Of a stretch of DNA of 64,000 nt, positions 34,543 to 42,718 are shown one piece after another. The DNA comes from a virus. The position numbers and the translations under genes are program-made. Below the pieces are notes generated by a model that saw only the letters and a list, made by a program, of their open reading frames with translations, made no database searches and was not told the DNA's origin. The stretch covers positions 1 to 64,000 of IMG/VR virus record IMGVR_UViG_3300020176_000008; one strand, written 5' to 3'. Position 1 is the first letter of the stretch, and the number at the start of each line of letters is the position of its first letter.

Positions 34543-34806
34543 ATGATTGACCAAAACAAAGCTGAACAAATCCTCCAAGCACTATTCGACCATGAAGTTA
34601 TGAGTGAACACGATTTAGAAAATTTATCGTTTCTATTATCGTCTTCAGAAGAAACTTTATTAGATTGGTATAGCAAAGTGGATGAAGAAGACTTACGCTA
34701 TGCTAGCACTATTTTGAATATTGCCCATAACTTCTTTAGCGACAATGCCGTGGCGATCGATACTACACAAGCAAATCAGATTTTGAAAAAGTATATGTAT
34801 GATTGA
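34543..34806 (+). CDS. Small acidic helical protein
   Basis: An 87-residue protein starting only seven bases after the -10 hexamer, so the transcript would be leaderless, or a downstream ATG at 34600 is used. Leu/Glu/Asp-rich with helices around QILQALFDHEVM and LEDLRYASTILNIAHNFF-like segments. Overlaps the next gene. Family unknown. Confidence 0.55.
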   Translation: MIDQNKAEQILQALFDHEVMSEHDLENLSFLLSSSEETLLDWYSKVDEEDLRYASTILNIAHNFFSDNAVAIDTTQANQILKKYMYD

Positions 34807-35353
34807 AATTGCGCAAAAGCTAAAAGACTCCGGAACAGTACGGATCCCCAAAGAAGAGATAGAAGACGATATAGCCTCAATGGCTGTGGCGATCTTTAGT
34901 CGTGGTGCAGATTCTAGAACGCAAGAAGAAGTCTTCCGAGACTGTAAACGTATTGCGATCGAGTTTGCTTTAGTAAAAGTTCTAGGCGGTGAACGTAACC
35001 CCAAAGAGTTTAACTTTAGAGACAAAGACTCGTATATTTGGGACGTTAAGGTTGACGGTAAGAAGTTTGAAGTAAAGCGACATAAAACCGGCGCTAAATA
35101 CTTTACCTACTCTGGCAAGAAAATCGGCACATACATCAAAAACTGTATGGACATTGATTATCTAGTCACGGCTTATATGGATGAATCGGATGATAACTAT
35201 ATTATCGACTTTGCCATGATTGTGGATTCGAAGAAGTTTGAATTCTATTTTCAGAAAAGTCAGTATAATAGTTCATACTATTACGATCATCGTATAGCGA
35301 CCAAAACCGGCGATTGTGTAGCCTTTGGTCTAAGAGATGCAACAATTTATTAA
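34799..35353 (+). CDS. PD-(D/E)XK nuclease-like protein
   Basis: A 184-residue protein. SYIWDVKVDGKKFEVKRHK gives D...E-V-K, the core of the PD-(D/E)XK fold: an Asp on one strand, then E-x-K on the next. A helix with YIKNCMDIDYLVTAYMDE follows. It could be an endonuclease acting on host or invading DNA, or a structural relative. The start overlaps the previous gene by eight bases. Confidence 0.55.
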   Translation: MIEIAQKLKDSGTVRIPKEEIEDDIASMAVAIFSRGADSRTQEEVFRDCKRIAIEFALVKVLGGERNPKEFNFRDKDSYIWDVKVDGKKFEVKRHKTGAKYFTYSGKKIGTYIKNCMDIDYLVTAYMDESDDNYIIDFAMIVDSKKFEFYFQKSQYNSSYYYDHRIATKTGDCVAFGLRDATIY

Positions 35354-35362
35354 GAGGTGAAC

Positions 35363-35719
35363 ATGACACAATATACACGAGCATCAGCAAATATTCTTCT
35401 TGAGGCAGCAGAACTTCAAGAACGTAAAGGATTAGATTATAATAATCCCAATTCCTCAGTACAACAAGCAGACTATTATCCGCGTGGAGTGTGGTCTGTT
35501 ATGGATATTATTAACGCTAAATATCTTCGCATGGTATCTGTTCTAGAGACTATGGAACAAGGCGGGAAAGCTAACTTTGAATCTATTGAAGATTCTGCAT
35601 TAGATTTGATTAATTATGCATCGTTCCTTGCAGCATATATGCGTGGGCAGATTCCAGGTCAAGATGTGTCAAAGAAAGATATATTTGGCCGCAAAGTGAT
35701 TAAAGGAGAAAATAAATGA
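35363..35719 (+). CDS. Nucleotide-modification-associated protein (DUF1599-like)
   Basis: A 118-residue protein from the ATG at 35363 (GAGG upstream; GTG at 35357 rejected). ERKGLDYNNPNSSVQQADYYP, then WSVMDIINAKYLRMVSVLE and SIEDSALDLINYASFL is the layout of DUF1599/nucleotide-modification-associated domain 1 proteins, with an acidic helix (E..D) for metal binding. It overlaps gene 42 by ATGA, which supports a role in modified nucleotide supply. Confidence 0.55.
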   Translation: MTQYTRASANILLEAAELQERKGLDYNNPNSSVQQADYYPRGVWSVMDIINAKYLRMVSVLETMEQGGKANFESIEDSALDLINYASFLAAYMRGQIPGQDVSKKDIFGRKVIKGENK

Positions 35720-36393
35720 TTCGAGTAGAAGATATACGTACAGAATTTAATAATGCATTACTTGCAGAACAATTTACAGTAGATCGTAATACAGGAGTTC
35801 GAACGATTGAGTTGTTGAATGCAACCTTTATTGCAGATGAAGATAAAATTTTTGGTACAGTCAATCAAGAATACGTAGAAAAAGAACTGAGCTGGTATCG
35901 TTCAATGTCTCTCAATGTTAATGACATTGAAGGCGGACCACCTGCCGTATGGGCGCAAGTTGCAGATCCAGACGGATTTATTAATTCTAACTATGGATGG
36001 TGTATTTACTCTGAAGAGAATGGTTATCAGTTTAAACATGTGTTAGAAGAATTAGCACGTGATCCCAATTCTCGACGTGCTAATATGATCTATACTCGTC
36101 CTTCAATGCATACTGATTATAATAAGAACGGTATGTCCGATTTCATGTGCACAAATAACGTACAATATGTTCTTCGGAATGGCCAACTGCATGCGATGGT
36201 GTATATGCGCAGTAACGATGCAATTTACGGTTATAAGAATGACTACGCATGGCAAAAGTTTGTACAAGCCCAATTGTTAATCGGACTTAATGCACGAACT
36301 TCGTCATCATATGGTTTAGGCCGTATTATGTGGAATGCTGGTTCTCTGCACATATATGATCGCCACTGGCACTTGATTAAAAAAGAAGCATGA
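35716..36393 (+). CDS. 42: dCMP hydroxymethylase (gp42)
   Basis: A 225-residue thymidylate-synthase-fold enzyme, very close to T4 gp42: GVRTIELLNATFIADEDKIFG, INSNYGWCIYSE, RRANMIYTRPSM, NKNGMSDFMCTNNVQY with catalytic C145, and MRSNDAIYGYKNDYAW. D176 (K-N-D-Y-A) stands where thymidylate synthases have Asn and where T4 gp42 has D179, the residue that selects dCMP over dUMP. It should make 5-hydroxymethyl-dCMP, implying modified cytosine in this phage's DNA. It is about 20 residues shorter than T4 gp42 at the C-terminus. Confidence 0.93.
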   Translation: MIRVEDIRTEFNNALLAEQFTVDRNTGVRTIELLNATFIADEDKIFGTVNQEYVEKELSWYRSMSLNVNDIEGGPPAVWAQVADPDGFINSNYGWCIYSEENGYQFKHVLEELARDPNSRRANMIYTRPSMHTDYNKNGMSDFMCTNNVQYVLRNGQLHAMVYMRSNDAIYGYKNDYAWQKFVQAQLLIGLNARTSSSYGLGRIMWNAGSLHIYDRHWHLIKKEA

Positions 36394-36845
36394 ATTCGAA
36401 ACGACAAACAAATAAATGGAATAACAGATATATTTCATTAGCCAAGGAAATTTCTGCTTGGAGTAAAGATCCAAGCAGAAAGATTGGTGCAGTTGCAATT
36501 GGAGAAAAGGGACAAGTTTTGTCTCAGGGATATAACGGATTTCCCCGTGGAATATTTGATTATGAATCTCGGTACTCGAACAGAGAGACTAAATATCAAT
36601 ACGTAGTTCACGCTGAAATGAATTGCATTTATAATGCAACTTATAACGGAGTATCTTTGGCAGACTCTTCTCTTTTTGTGTGGGGATTGCCTGCATGTTC
36701 TGAGTGTGCTAAAGGGATCATTCAAGTAGGTATTAAGAAAGTTTACTGGTCTACTGATGAAGTGATTCCTGATATATGGGAAAAATCGTTAAAGCTTTCT
36801 GAAAATATGTTTAAAGAATCAGGCGTAGATATTATTAAGTTATGA
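36390..36845 (+). CDS. cd: Deoxycytidylate deaminase
   Basis: A 151-residue zinc deaminase. SKDPSRKIGAVAIG, GYNGFPRGI, VVHAEMNCI (H-A-E) and GLPACSECAKGIIQ (P-x-x-x-C motif) are the dCMP deaminase signature. It makes dUMP for the ThyX enzyme encoded at 51394 and, together with gene 42, helps to drain dCMP. Coupled to gene 42 by ATGA. Confidence 0.93.
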   Translation: MNSKRQTNKWNNRYISLAKEISAWSKDPSRKIGAVAIGEKGQVLSQGYNGFPRGIFDYESRYSNRETKYQYVVHAEMNCIYNATYNGVSLADSSLFVWGLPACSECAKGIIQVGIKKVYWSTDEVIPDIWEKSLKLSENMFKESGVDIIKL

Positions 36846-37993
36846 ACATTGAACCAACCAAACATTATGAAGAGTATCTGCGATACTTTGAGTTAGCCAC
36901 TAAACAACAAGAACTTTGTAACTTTGGTTGGTTACCTCATAGTGAGTCGAACATGGGTGATAGCCTAATGGAAAACGTTGAGCTATACGATGTGGTAGAA
37001 CGTAAGTACGCAGGATTCTCTCAGATCATCAACGATTGCTTTTACGGTTGGACTGAAGAACACCCATACTGGAAAAAGATGGAAAGTGGCAATGCCACCA
37101 TCCAACGTCAAATTGTTGCTAAAGACTGGACTGGAAAACATTCAGACTTTAAATTGGCGGAATGGCTCTATCTATTCATTTTACATCGTGTAACTGGTTC
37201 TGCAATTAACTACGCAACTAAACCATCAGGCTATCATAATACTATTATTTTCCATCTTCATGAATGTCGGACCATTGAAGATATGACGAGGATCGTGAGG
37301 ATCTATCACAAGCCTTTCTATACTTCGGTTGGATACCAGTTTCCGGCATTCCCTAAACCACCAGAAGGTGGTGATTACAAACGAGGCGGTGATTACTACC
37401 TCTGTGAATATGCTCCACGACTTGCACGTGAAATGGCTGAATGGTTGGAAAAAGGTGGTAAGCGAGATCTACGTGAACTAGGTGGGTTTATGCTCGATTG
37501 GAATAAGAAGAATGGTTTGCGCCAATACTTCTTTCAGTACGCAGCAACAGTTGCAGATATTGCCGATTGGTTCCCTCAGTATGTAAATCGCGACTCTATG
37601 TTCTACTACGGAACCAATGCTCGTGAATGTATTTCTTATTTGGCAACTCCAACCAAGAAGATGAATCAGGACCAATTCCTTGATGAGGTCATGCAACAAA
37701 TCTACTTGGATACAGGATCGTTTCCATATAATGCAGAAGACGTGTGTTGTGATTACATCCGATGGGTAGAGAACTATATTCGACCTGGAGCAGCGTATAA
37801 CCATTTGGACTTTGATAAGGTGTGGTCTTCATGCAAGATTAAAGATCATCCATTTGGTAGACAAGAGGCTATGTTACAATTAGGATTGGTAGATACATTC
37901 AATGGTATCACTAAACACCCATCCGATGATTATATTATTAAGAAGGCCGGTTTAACGGTAGAAGAATACAAAGCAAAATGTCAAAGCCTGTAA
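36842..37993 (+). CDS. Unknown helical protein in the modified-base operon
   Basis: A 383-residue protein coupled by ATGA to dCMP deaminase. It is mostly helical with many Trp and Tyr: SQIINDCFYGWTEEHPYW, then FILHRVTGSAINYATKPSGY and YLCEYAPRLAREMAEWLEKGG. The general look recalls the DNA-glycosylase-fold enzymes proposed to hypermodify hydroxymethyl-pyrimidines (alpha-glutamyl/putrescinyl-thymine pyrophosphorylase type), but I cannot confirm motifs. Its place directly behind hydroxymethylase and deaminase makes a role in base modification the first hypothesis. Confidence 0.5.
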   Translation: MNIEPTKHYEEYLRYFELATKQQELCNFGWLPHSESNMGDSLMENVELYDVVERKYAGFSQIINDCFYGWTEEHPYWKKMESGNATIQRQIVAKDWTGKHSDFKLAEWLYLFILHRVTGSAINYATKPSGYHNTIIFHLHECRTIEDMTRIVRIYHKPFYTSVGYQFPAFPKPPEGGDYKRGGDYYLCEYAPRLAREMAEWLEKGGKRDLRELGGFMLDWNKKNGLRQYFFQYAATVADIADWFPQYVNRDSMFYYGTNARECISYLATPTKKMNQDQFLDEVMQQIYLDTGSFPYNAEDVCCDYIRWVENYIRPGAAYNHLDFDKVWSSCKIKDHPFGRQEAMLQLGLVDTFNGITKHPSDDYIIKKAGLTVEEYKAKCQSL

Positions 37994-38973
37994 TTACAAA
38001 TCCTATTAGCAATATTCCCAAGCTTGCAAACTCCCACGTACGGGGATGGTCACAGGTGTGGGCGGAACAGCTTAACGCTGAAGTGGATCATAAGTGTTCC
38101 ACCAACATACTTAACGGATCGTTAGTGTACATCGAGCATGGTGTAAACTTTGGTGGAACACTTAATCTATTTGGCGGTGCGGGCCAAGATATTTTTGAGA
38201 AAATCGATCGTGTTATGCAATGTAAGAATGTTGTATCACTAGATTTCGACATGCCCAATTGGGGTGAACAACTGCGTAAACGTATCGGAAATGCAACTAC
38301 ATATGATGGAATCACTGAAAAGTGGTGTGATATGCTATCTAGTTGGTGTACATCAAACGTACCATCTCTAAAGCAAGAAAATATCGATTGGCTCAATGAC
38401 ATTTCGGTGGGTGACAGTCATACTCCTGCTTTTTCTCAGGCAAATGATGTGGTGTTACGTACTAACGGCAAAACATTGTTTGGTACATTAAAGAACGGTC
38501 TTAAGAATGAATTCCGTGGAATGACACCTAAAGGACAGATCACATTTAGTCTTGGTTCCATTGATATCCGTCATCACTTGCTTCGTCATGACGATAATCT
38601 AGATAATATGATATCAGAGTATGTTGCACAAGGCCAGGAACTTGAGCGTGAATATGGGGTGGATGTATATTACGGAGCACCAGTGCCTGTCGAATATGAG
38701 GATAGGAAGCTTCCTAAGTCTGGATATTTCAAAGGTACTCCATTTTTTGGATCACGTGATGATCGGATCCGACTTACGCTTAGGTTTATTGAACTACTAA
38801 ATACACATAGTGGAAACAAGGTTATAATGCCCCCAGAGGAGTGGTACCATATGGATGGTGAGAAGTATGCCAAGATGCATATGGAAGCCAGTTCTAGTGT
38901 TCATATATCGCCAGAGTATTATAGGCGATATAATTGGGGCAAACAAGACTCCCTCGAGGGGTTTTTCAATTAA
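37978..38973 (+). CDS. Unknown protein with SGNH-hydrolase-like motifs
   Basis: A 331-residue protein overlapping the previous gene by 16 bases. ISVGDSHTPAF resembles block I (G-D-S) of SGNH/GDSL hydrolases, and SLGSIDIRHHLLRHD resembles the D-x-x-H block. Upstream lies VYIEHGVNFGGTLNLFGG. It could be an esterase or acyl- or glycosyl-transfer enzyme. It is the last gene of the operon before a strong terminator, so it probably works with the 35363-37993 genes. Confidence 0.5.
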   Translation: MSKPVITNPISNIPKLANSHVRGWSQVWAEQLNAEVDHKCSTNILNGSLVYIEHGVNFGGTLNLFGGAGQDIFEKIDRVMQCKNVVSLDFDMPNWGEQLRKRIGNATTYDGITEKWCDMLSSWCTSNVPSLKQENIDWLNDISVGDSHTPAFSQANDVVLRTNGKTLFGTLKNGLKNEFRGMTPKGQITFSLGSIDIRHHLLRHDDNLDNMISEYVAQGQELEREYGVDVYYGAPVPVEYEDRKLPKSGYFKGTPFFGSRDDRIRLTLRFIELLNTHSGNKVIMPPEEWYHMDGEKYAKMHMEASSSVHISPEYYRRYNWGKQDSLEGFFN

Positions 38974-38978
38974 ACTCA

Positions 38979-39001
38979 GGGACCACTAGGTCCCTTTTTT
39001 T
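38979..39001 (+). terminator. Terminator ending the modified-base operon
   Basis: Stem GGGACC / GGTCCC with ACTA loop followed by seven Ts. Confidence 0.93.
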
Positions 39002-39008
39002 ATAAATA
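39001..39008 (+). promoter_or_regulatory. Late promoter butted to the terminator
   Basis: Exact TATAAATA sharing its first T with the terminator T run; 27 bases before the next start. Confidence 0.85.
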
Positions 39009-39034
39009 GAATATAGTTATTATCGGAGTAATAT

Positions 39035-39778
39035 ATGGCCGCTCAACAAGGCTTCCAATACGAAATAAATGCAAGTAATATGCTTAAACCAATGGGCTTC
39101 GTGCCTAAATCGTTTAAGCCTGCAGGCGCTGGTCATGACCAGCCTGACTTAATGCTCTTGCATAAAAAGAAAGAAGCCGGGTGTGAGCTTAAGATTACTG
39201 CTGCATCAGCAGGTTCATTGGTCATAAAATACGATTCTAAAGATAAGAGAAACCCTTGGAAGTTCGGTGATATTAAAGCCGACGAGGATGAGAAAAGGTT
39301 CATTGCTGATCTTGCTAAAGAGGTTAAGTTGTTTGACCTTATCAAAAAGCAATGGAAAGAAAAACCGTATAAAAGAGATAAAGACGTTGAATGGAATGCA
39401 ACTGCTGGTAAGATGACTCCTAAACAAAGATATGAAAGAGATCGTGATACCTTTGCCGATATCCGTGGTGAAATTCCTGCAACGAAAATAGAGCAGTATT
39501 ATAATCGTAAAGATACACACTATGTCAATGTTGGCACGCATGGTTTCTATTTAATGGGAAAGGCAAACCCTCTGAAATTAAAAGGTGTTCCTACATTCGG
39601 TGCTTCTGCAAAGGCTACGTATAGAGCCCGTGTTCAATACAAGGGCTCTGGAAATTATCAGTTTACGTTTGAAATGCAATTTAGTATGAAATCTAAATCT
39701 CCATACAACATTGCTCCAGTTGATGGAAAGAGCGTTACTATTTTAAAAGATAAATTAAACCTGGGATGTTTTGTATAA
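39035..39778 (+). CDS. PD-(D/E)XK nuclease-like late protein
   Basis: A 247-residue, Lys-rich protein. HDQPDLMLLHKKKEAGCELKI gives P-D ... E-L-K, the PD-(D/E)XK core, near residue 45. A second part (HYVNVGTHGFYLMGK, then GNYQFTFEMQFSM) is beta-rich. It is expressed from a late promoter, unusual for a host-degrading nuclease, so it may act in packaging or be carried in the virion. It has no capsid-targeting leader. The stop directly abuts the next ATG. Confidence 0.5.
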   Translation: MAAQQGFQYEINASNMLKPMGFVPKSFKPAGAGHDQPDLMLLHKKKEAGCELKITAASAGSLVIKYDSKDKRNPWKFGDIKADEDEKRFIADLAKEVKLFDLIKKQWKEKPYKRDKDVEWNATAGKMTPKQRYERDRDTFADIRGEIPATKIEQYYNRKDTHYVNVGTHGFYLMGKANPLKLKGVPTFGASAKATYRARVQYKGSGNYQFTFEMQFSMKSKSPYNIAPVDGKSVTILKDKLNLGCFV

Positions 39779-40729
39779 ATGAAAAACTTTATAGACTTTT
39801 TAACTGAAGCCTCTGGTAGTTCTTCTAATGAACACTTTGGCGTTGCATATGAAACTGCAACAGCGATGCATTTGCATCATATGACTGGTTCTAAGACTAA
39901 CAACGATCCAGAACATAAAAAACGAATGCAAGAGATTGGATCGAAGGGTAAAGCTGCTTTTGACAAGCTTCCTGATCATCTAAAGAGTCGTGCTTTGCAA
40001 TCAGCTAAAGCATCCGCCGAGTCTTATATTGAAAGTCTTAAAAAGAATCACAAGATTAATCCTGCTGATATTCATGAAGTTCATCATACTTCAAAGGGAA
40101 TCGATCATTTGATTAATGCTAAAGCTGATCGTATTCAAAACCCGCATGACGTTGTTGTTAAGACTAAAGATGGAAAACTACATGGAGCGTCTTTAAAGGC
40201 AACGCAAGGTACTCTAAGTAATAACGGTATCGGTACTTTCGACAGTCAGAATAAAGGTCATATTAAAACTGAGGTTGGCTCTATATGGGCAAAAGGTAAA
40301 AAGAAAGCCGGCTTAGAAGGCAAGAGCGGAGCAGAAATTAAAGCCGTACGTAATGATCCTAAAGTAAAAGCTGCAAATAAAGAAACACAGGCAGAGGCTG
40401 CAGCACACCATAGTAAACAGTTCAACAAGGCTTCTATTGAAGATCAACGTAAGCATCTACGTTATATTATGAAATCTGAAAAACCTGCAGTACCATATGA
40501 CTACGTCAATGGAGAAAAGAACAAGTCAGTTCCTAGCCATCAACTTGATCACGCTCAAGCTATTGAGAAGTCTAAGAAGTTTGAAATGCGTCATACCGCC
40601 GGAAGTAATCTAGTTAAGATCCACGACGACGAAGGTAGACACGTGGCAACAGTTGAACACAGACCGACTCATGGTGCATTCTCTGGAGTACAAGTTAATA
40701 CTAAAATTGGTACTATGAAGGCAAGTTAA
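39779..40729 (+). CDS. Capsid-targeted protein with nuclease-like core
   Basis: A 316-residue basic protein. The N-terminus MKNFIDFLTEA aligns without gaps with the T4 internal-protein leader MKTYQEFIAEA, with the gp21 cleavage tripeptide L-T-E at 8-10. The passenger is His/Lys-rich; HDVVVKTKDGKLHGASLKAT resembles a PD-(D/E)XK strand pair with S-L-K. It is therefore a candidate packaged and injected DNA-acting protein. Co-transcribed with the gene before it. Confidence 0.6.
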   Translation: MKNFIDFLTEASGSSSNEHFGVAYETATAMHLHHMTGSKTNNDPEHKKRMQEIGSKGKAAFDKLPDHLKSRALQSAKASAESYIESLKKNHKINPADIHEVHHTSKGIDHLINAKADRIQNPHDVVVKTKDGKLHGASLKATQGTLSNNGIGTFDSQNKGHIKTEVGSIWAKGKKKAGLEGKSGAEIKAVRNDPKVKAANKETQAEAAAHHSKQFNKASIEDQRKHLRYIMKSEKPAVPYDYVNGEKNKSVPSHQLDHAQAIEKSKKFEMRHTAGSNLVKIHDDEGRHVATVEHRPTHGAFSGVQVNTKIGTMKAS

Positions 40730-40773
40730 TACTTTAGTATTATATGTACAACAAATCGAAGATATGGTATAAT
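40727..40773 (+). promoter_or_regulatory. ATGTAC-box promoter, member 5
   Basis: TAATACTTTAGTATT box overlapping the previous stop codon, ATGTAC at 40744-40749, 18-base spacer and TATAAT at 40768-40773; the next ATG lies nine bases after the -10, leaving almost no leader. Confidence 0.8.
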
Positions 40774-40781
40774 ATTAATAT

Positions 40782-42014
40782 ATGTTAAAGCTTAAAGAAT
40801 TCATCGCCGAAGAAAAGAACACCCACATGGAACACGTTGAGGATATGATCTTCAATGAAGGAGTTGAGGGTGCACGTAAATCTATTTTATTCTTACGCGA
40901 TCTTCGCGACATGTTAGCCGGCAGTTCTACATCTAAAGTTACTGCAACGGTAAAATGGGATGGTGCTCCGGCCGTTTTTGCTGGCGTAGATCCAAGAGAT
41001 GGTAAATTCTTTGTTGCAAAGAAAGGCGTATTCAATAAATCGCCTAAGGTATATAAGACTGCGGCAGAAATTGATGCAGATACTTCGGGAGATCTTGCGG
41101 CAAAATTAAAGATCGCATTGATAGAATTCTCAAAGTTGGGCGTAAAAGAAGGTGTGTTCCAAGGTGATTTGATGTTCACCAAGAACGATCTTAAGAAAGA
41201 AAATATCGATGGACAGGATTATATAACCTTCCATCCAAATACTATTGTCTATGCTGTTCCGTATAATAGTGAACTAGGCAAGAAGATTAGAGGTTCAAAG
41301 ATCGGTGTTGTTTGGCATACGACGTATTCCGGAAAAACATTCGAGACTATGAAAGCAAGTTTTGGTAAAACTATAGTTGACAAGTTAAACGAGGTCCAAT
41401 CCGTTTGGATGGACGATGCTAATTATAGAGATTATTCTGGCACAGCGACGTTCACGAAAGCTGAGACAGATAGAGTCACTGCAGTTTTATCGAGTGCCGG
41501 GAAGTTATTTGGGTCAATCAGCGCGCAAACCCTAAACGCAATCTCACGAGATGCAGATCTATTAGCTGCTGTGAAGACCTACAATAACTCCAAAGTTCGT
41601 AATGCAGAAAAAATCACAAACACAAAAGCACACGTAGAAGGTCTATACCATTATATCTATGACAGGTATCAGGGTATGATTGACCGTAGAAAGACAGAAG
41701 CTGGAAAAAATAAACAAGAAGACGCTCGCAAGAAAGTTCTTCAGTTCTTTGCCCATCACGACAAGAATCAGATTGTAGCCATATTCGATTTGATGAATCT
41801 GATTGTTGAAGCCAAACAGATGATTATCGATAAGATGAATAAAGCTGGTCACATAAATACTTTCTTAAGGACTGCAAACGGTTTTAAAGTAACTGGAGTC
41901 GAAGGATTCGTTGCAATAGACCACCTATCTGGCGGTGCAGTTAAAATTGTAGATCGTATGGAATTTAGTAAAGCTAACTTTTCAGCTGATATTATCAAGG
42001 GATGGCAGAGATGA
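40782..42014 (+). CDS. Ligase-fold nucleotidyltransferase with capsid-targeting leader (DUF6267 type)
   Basis: A 410-residue protein. After the leader MLKLKEFIAEE (cleavage I-A-E at 8-10) it shows the covalent nucleotidyltransferase motifs in order: motif I K-W-D-G (K58-G61) in TVKWDGAPAVF, a FQGDLMF motif near 130, VEGFVAI (motif IV-like) and VKIVDR (motif V-like) near the end. This is the DUF6267 family of T4-like marine phages. It may be a nucleic-acid ligase or capping-type enzyme. Promoter context is early or middle rather than late, odd for a packaged protein. Confidence 0.75.
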   Translation: MLKLKEFIAEEKNTHMEHVEDMIFNEGVEGARKSILFLRDLRDMLAGSSTSKVTATVKWDGAPAVFAGVDPRDGKFFVAKKGVFNKSPKVYKTAAEIDADTSGDLAAKLKIALIEFSKLGVKEGVFQGDLMFTKNDLKKENIDGQDYITFHPNTIVYAVPYNSELGKKIRGSKIGVVWHTTYSGKTFETMKASFGKTIVDKLNEVQSVWMDDANYRDYSGTATFTKAETDRVTAVLSSAGKLFGSISAQTLNAISRDADLLAAVKTYNNSKVRNAEKITNTKAHVEGLYHYIYDRYQGMIDRRKTEAGKNKQEDARKKVLQFFAHHDKNQIVAIFDLMNLIVEAKQMIIDKMNKAGHINTFLRTANGFKVTGVEGFVAIDHLSGGAVKIVDRMEFSKANFSADIIKGWQR

Positions 42015-42271
42015 TTAGGTATGATCAATTTAAACAAAGGCTATCTGAAGCAAAGAATCCCGATGATAAGATTGTTGCTCAATTAGAAACTTTAAGTAAA
42101 AATATTTCAAAATATGCGCACCGTTGGAATGATAATCCAAGTTCGCGTATGTATAAGTGGGTCGATACATATAACGACTTAAAAGAAAAACACAGACACG
42201 GCGCTTGGGTCACGTATTGTAAAAAACATGGATTTTCCTTAGGTCATGACGCTTACGATAACTTAGCATAG
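42011..42271 (+). CDS. Small protein with capsid-targeting-like leader
   Basis: An 86-residue protein. The ATG at 42011 overlaps the previous stop (ATGA). MIRYDQFKQRLSEA contains L-S-E at 11-13, fitting the gp21 rule. The rest is basic and aromatic-rich (YAHRWNDNPSSRMYKWVDTYNDLKEKHRHGAW). Family unknown. Confidence 0.6.
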   Translation: MIRYDQFKQRLSEAKNPDDKIVAQLETLSKNISKYAHRWNDNPSSRMYKWVDTYNDLKEKHRHGAWVTYCKKHGFSLGHDAYDNLA

Positions 42272-42280
42272 GATATTACG

Positions 42281-42718
42281 ATGATTACATTTAAAGAATA
42301 TTTACAAGAAGAAAAAAATGGCCTATGGGCCAATATCCATGCTAAACGCAAACGTATTAAAGCTGGTTCCAATGAAAAGATGCGTAAGCCAGGATCTAAA
42401 GGAGCTCCGACCGATGCCGATTTTAAATCAGCAAACGAGGAATCAGAAATTGGTGAAGCGGCTATCGATGCTAAAGGGCATAAGTCTTCTACCGGTGGAT
42501 TGACACAAAAAGGCGTTGATGCTTTTCGTAGAGAGAACCCAGGCAGTAAACTACAAACTGCAGTAACTACGAAACCATCTAAAATGGATCCTGATAGTAA
42601 GGATGCTAAACGTAGAAAATCTTTCTGTGCCCGTATGAGCGGCGTTGAAGGTCCTATGAAGGACGAGAACGGTAAACCAACACGTAAAGCACTTGCTCTT
42701 AAGAAGTGGAATTGTTAA
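42281..42718 (+). CDS. Basic capsid-targeted protein (DUF6321 type)
   Basis: A 145-residue Lys-rich protein. The leader MITFKEYLQEE has L-Q-E at 8-10. The C-terminal half, GLTQKGVDAFRRENPGSKLQTAV followed by DAKRRKSFCARMSGVEGPMK, is the DUF6321 pattern found in many phages. Probably a DNA-associated head protein. Confidence 0.7.
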   Translation: MITFKEYLQEEKNGLWANIHAKRKRIKAGSNEKMRKPGSKGAPTDADFKSANEESEIGEAAIDAKGHKSSTGGLTQKGVDAFRRENPGSKLQTAVTTKPSKMDPDSKDAKRRKSFCARMSGVEGPMKDENGKPTRKALALKKWNC

